Of a stretch of 64,000 bases of DNA, positions 61,890 through 64,000 are shown one piece after another; position 1 is the stretch's first letter; each line of letters begins with the position of its first letter. The notes under the pieces are model-generated. The model was given only the letters and a program-made list of their open reading frames with translations, did no database searches and was not told the DNA's origin. The translations under genes and the position numbers were made by a program. Origin of the DNA: Flavonifractor sp. An112 (GTDB lineage: Bacteria; Bacillota; Clostridia; Oscillospirales; Oscillospiraceae); the NCBI RefSeq assembly GCF_002161085.1, contig NZ_NFLU01000007.1, forward strand, positions 62,001 to 126,000, written 5' to 3'.

Positions 61890-63161
61890 ATGGAACAAAC
61901 GAAGCGAGGCTTTGGTGCCTGGGGTTGGTTTCTGCTGATCTTCGGTTTGCTGATCTTCTTCAGCAACGGCGGCTTTTTTGCTGACGGCACCAACGTGATC
62001 TCTCCCGCAGTAGCGGAAAAGTTGAACGTGGATCAAAGTTTGATCCTTACCATGAACTCCATTGCCGGTGTGATTGGTGTTCTGGTGGCCATTGTGGCCG
62101 GCCAGGTGAATCAGCGCATCGGCCCCAGTAAGGTGGCTGCCGGCTGCCTGATTCTGGCGGGCCTGGGTCACATCGCTGCCGGTAACGCCGTGAACGTGCC
62201 CATGTATCTCATCGCCATGTGCTGCGTGGGCGGCGGCCTGAGCGCCGGCTCCTTTGTGGGCATCGGTACCCTGGTGGCCATGTGGTTCCCCAAGAAGCAG
62301 GGCCAGGCCATGAGCGTTGTGGCCATGGGTTCCAATCTGGGCACCATGCTCTTCGTCCCCCTGCTCACCGTGATGGTGGGCGCCATGGGCATCGGCACCA
62401 GCTCCATGATCTGCGGCATTGTGGCTGTGGTGGTGGGCGTGATCGGCGCCATCCTGCTGCGCAATACCCCCACTGAGCGAGGCCTGTATCCCGATAACGT
62501 CACTGAGGCCGAGTTCAAGGCTAACTACTCCACCAAGCCCCCCGAGGTTTCCGATGCGGGCTGGACCACCGGCAAGCTGCTGCGGACCAAGGAAGTGTGG
62601 CTGTGTGTGTTTGCCACCGGCCTGCTGATGCTGGTTCAGATGGGTATTATGACCCAGTTGGTTTCACGCAACATGGAGGTGGGCATGGATCTGGGTATGG
62701 CCACCGGCGTTATGAGCGCCATCGCTGTCATCGGCATCATCGGTTCGGTGATCTTCGGCCGCATCGTGTTTAAACTTGGCATCAAGAAGGCGGGCGTGCT
62801 CACCGGCGTTCTGTACATCATCGCCATGCTGTGTAACGTCAGCGGCATCATGCCTCTGGTGTGGGTGTCCCTGGTGATCATCGGCTTCCTGGGTGCTGCC
62901 GCTCCCAACCTGATGAACTCCGTTCCCGGCTCCGTGTTCGGCCGGGTGGGCTACGCCAAGGTCAACAGCGTGGTGTTCCCCCTGACCAGCATCATCTTCA
63001 TGCTCAACTTTGCTGTCAACGGCCTGATCAAGCAGCTGTTCAACAGCCTGAGCGTGGCTTACATCGTTTTCGCGGTACTGGCCTTTATTTCCATCCTGCT
63101 GATTCTGGCTCTGCAGGATCACAAGTATGACCAGGACTACATGGCCGCCCATAAAAAGTGA
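61890..63161 (+). CDS. MFS transporter (OFA-like)
   Basis: Major facilitator of 423 residues with 12 helices. The inter-helix motif VNQRIGPSKV (2-3 loop), WFPKKQGQAMSVVAMGSNLG in the middle of the first half and FGRIVFKLGIKKAGV at 8-9 are typical; the pattern resembles the oxalate/formate antiporter (OFA) group, but the substrate is not fixed. ATG at 61890 has AAAGGAATGTGAAAGT before it; the frame is open for 58 codons upstream but those lie in the promoter and LysR-box region. Followed by a DUF362 gene after 29 bases. Confidence 0.88.
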   Translation: MEQTKRGFGAWGWFLLIFGLLIFFSNGGFFADGTNVISPAVAEKLNVDQSLILTMNSIAGVIGVLVAIVAGQVNQRIGPSKVAAGCLILAGLGHIAAGNAVNVPMYLIAMCCVGGGLSAGSFVGIGTLVAMWFPKKQGQAMSVVAMGSNLGTMLFVPLLTVMVGAMGIGTSSMICGIVAVVVGVIGAILLRNTPTERGLYPDNVTEAEFKANYSTKPPEVSDAGWTTGKLLRTKEVWLCVFATGLLMLVQMGIMTQLVSRNMEVGMDLGMATGVMSAIAVIGIIGSVIFGRIVFKLGIKKAGVLTGVLYIIAMLCNVSGIMPLVWVSLVIIGFLGAAAPNLMNSVPGSVFGRVGYAKVNSVVFPLTSIIFMLNFAVNGLIKQLFNSLSVAYIVFAVLAFISILLILALQDHKYDQDYMAAHKK

Positions 63162-63190
63162 GCGGTCCAAATACAAAAGGAGGTAACCCT

Positions 63191-64000
63191 ATGAGCAAGA
63201 ACTCTACTGTAGCCCTTGCCCACGGCATGGACGTTCAGGAAAATGTAACCCGCGTCTTTGATATGCTGGGCGGCGTCACCAACCTCATCAAGCCCAACAC
63301 CACCGTAATTCTCAAGCCCAACGCCGGCCACGCGGCTCCCCCCGAGTTTGCCGTGTGTACCCACCCCGAGACCGTCCGCGCCGTGATCCACGAGGTGCGC
63401 AAGGCCAATCCCAAGCGCATCGTCATTGCCGAGTCCGCCGCTGTGGGCTGCGATACCATGGAGTGCTACGAGGCCTGCGGCATCGCCAAGATGGCTGCCG
63501 AGGAGGGCGTTGAGCTCTACGACATCAAGCGGGAGAAGGACCTGATCAATGTTGCCGTCCGGGACTACCGCTCCAATATCAGCCATGTGAAACTGCCCCG
63601 GCTGCTGCTGGAGGCCGAGCACATCATCAACCTGCCCATCCTGAAGGCCCACGCCAGCATGGTGTTCTCCGGCGCTCTGAAGAACATCAAGGGTGTGGTG
63701 CAGGATCAGGTCCACACCACCATGCACCGCCAGAACCTGACCATGGCCATGATGGATGTGTGGAGCGTCTGCCGGCCCGACCTGAACATCATGGACGTGA
63801 TGAGCGCTGCCAGCGGCTACTCTCCCCACACTCCCACTCCCATTGAGCTGGACTGTGTCATGGGTTCCAAGGATCCCGTGGCCCTGGACCGCATCGCCTG
63901 CGAGCTGGTGGGCATCGATCCCGACGGCGTGAGCTACTTCAAGGTCGCCGATGAGGTGGGCCTGGGCACCACCAACCCCGATAACATTGAGGTTGTGGGC
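63191..64000 (+). CDS. DUF362 domain protein (3' end cut by window)
   Basis: 270 codons visible, still open at the window end. The DUF362 core is clear: VILKPNAGHAAPPEFAVCTHPETVRAVI near 41, NLPILKAHASMVFSGALKNIKG near 145 and CVMGSKDPVALDRIACELVGID near 220. DUF362 proteins are Fe-S-associated and of unknown function; some carry a C-terminal 4Fe-4S domain, which would lie outside this window. Very strong AAAAGGAGGTAACCCT precedes the ATG, and codon use is highly biased. Co-transcribed with the MFS gene under the LysR regulator. Confidence 0.88.
   Translation, partial: MSKNSTVALAHGMDVQENVTRVFDMLGGVTNLIKPNTTVILKPNAGHAAPPEFAVCTHPETVRAVIHEVRKANPKRIVIAESAAVGCDTMECYEACGIAKMAAEEGVELYDIKREKDLINVAVRDYRSNISHVKLPRLLLEAEHIINLPILKAHASMVFSGALKNIKGVVQDQVHTTMHRQNLTMAMMDVWSVCRPDLNIMDVMSAASGYSPHTPTPIELDCVMGSKDPVALDRIACELVGIDPDGVSYFKVADEVGLGTTNPDNIEVVG

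Overview
The window is a chromosomal segment (about 60% GC) of an anaerobic, GC-rich Clostridia, most like Oscillospiraceae of the Flavonifractor/Lawsonibacter/Dysosmobacter type. This is inferred from gene families and style: class III fructose-bisphosphatase, a membrane pyrophosphatase, NfnAB, a 2-hydroxyacyl-CoA dehydratase activator system, a class-I-like ClpC, RqcH and Mini-RNase III, and strong AGGAGG ribosome sites. I see no rRNA, CRISPR array, insertion sequence or prophage. There is one tRNA (Ser, anticodon CGA). Genes are dense, and no gene-free stretch exceeds 300 bases.

Layout. 1-3.1 kb (minus): murB (cut by the window edge), a GH25 muramidase, brnQ and a 2[4Fe-4S] ferredoxin. 3.3-8 kb (plus): clpC, a DUF4358 lipoprotein and malQ. 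8-9.4 kb (minus): a PadR regulator with a HAAS/DUF4097 membrane protein, transcribed from a consensus promoter buried in a perfect palindrome. 9.6-15.9 kb (plus): a two-gene activase/dehydratase-family system, a GNAT and a MATE exporter. 16-19 kb (minus): ACT protein, hom and lysC. 19-25.4 kb: YtvI-like permease, xpt and thioesterase, tRNA-Ser, two small AT-richer genes, a SOS-controlled dinB and an abundant-type radical SAM protein.

25.4-31 kb: a YheO-type regulator plus YczE-like membrane protein read leftward, and ridA, a tryptophanase/tyrosine phenol-lyase family enzyme and an NSS sodium symporter read rightward. Both directions have consensus promoters in one 290-base AT-rich spacer. The logic is uptake of an aromatic amino acid, beta-elimination through an aminoacrylate intermediate, and RidA clean-up. 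31-33.6 kb: DUF6530 protein and class III fbp. 33.7-37.7 kb: MarR with a heterodimeric ABC exporter; a second, separate MarR/ABC/ABC module lies at 45.1-49.3 kb. 37.9-43 kb (minus): a K+-dependent-type membrane pyrophosphatase and TrkA/TrkH. 43.2-45 kb: a secreted unknown protein and uridine phosphorylase.

49.4-56.7 kb: a Cys-rich membrane microprotein, an unknown protein, mrnC and rqcH, then a response regulator / ABC ATPase / two permeases / histidine kinase cassette. 56.7-64 kb: nfnAB, a second MATE exporter, and a LysR regulator divergent from an MFS transporter and a DUF362 protein cut by the window end. Convergent gene pairs are almost always separated by long GC-rich hairpins with flanking A/T runs that can terminate in both directions.
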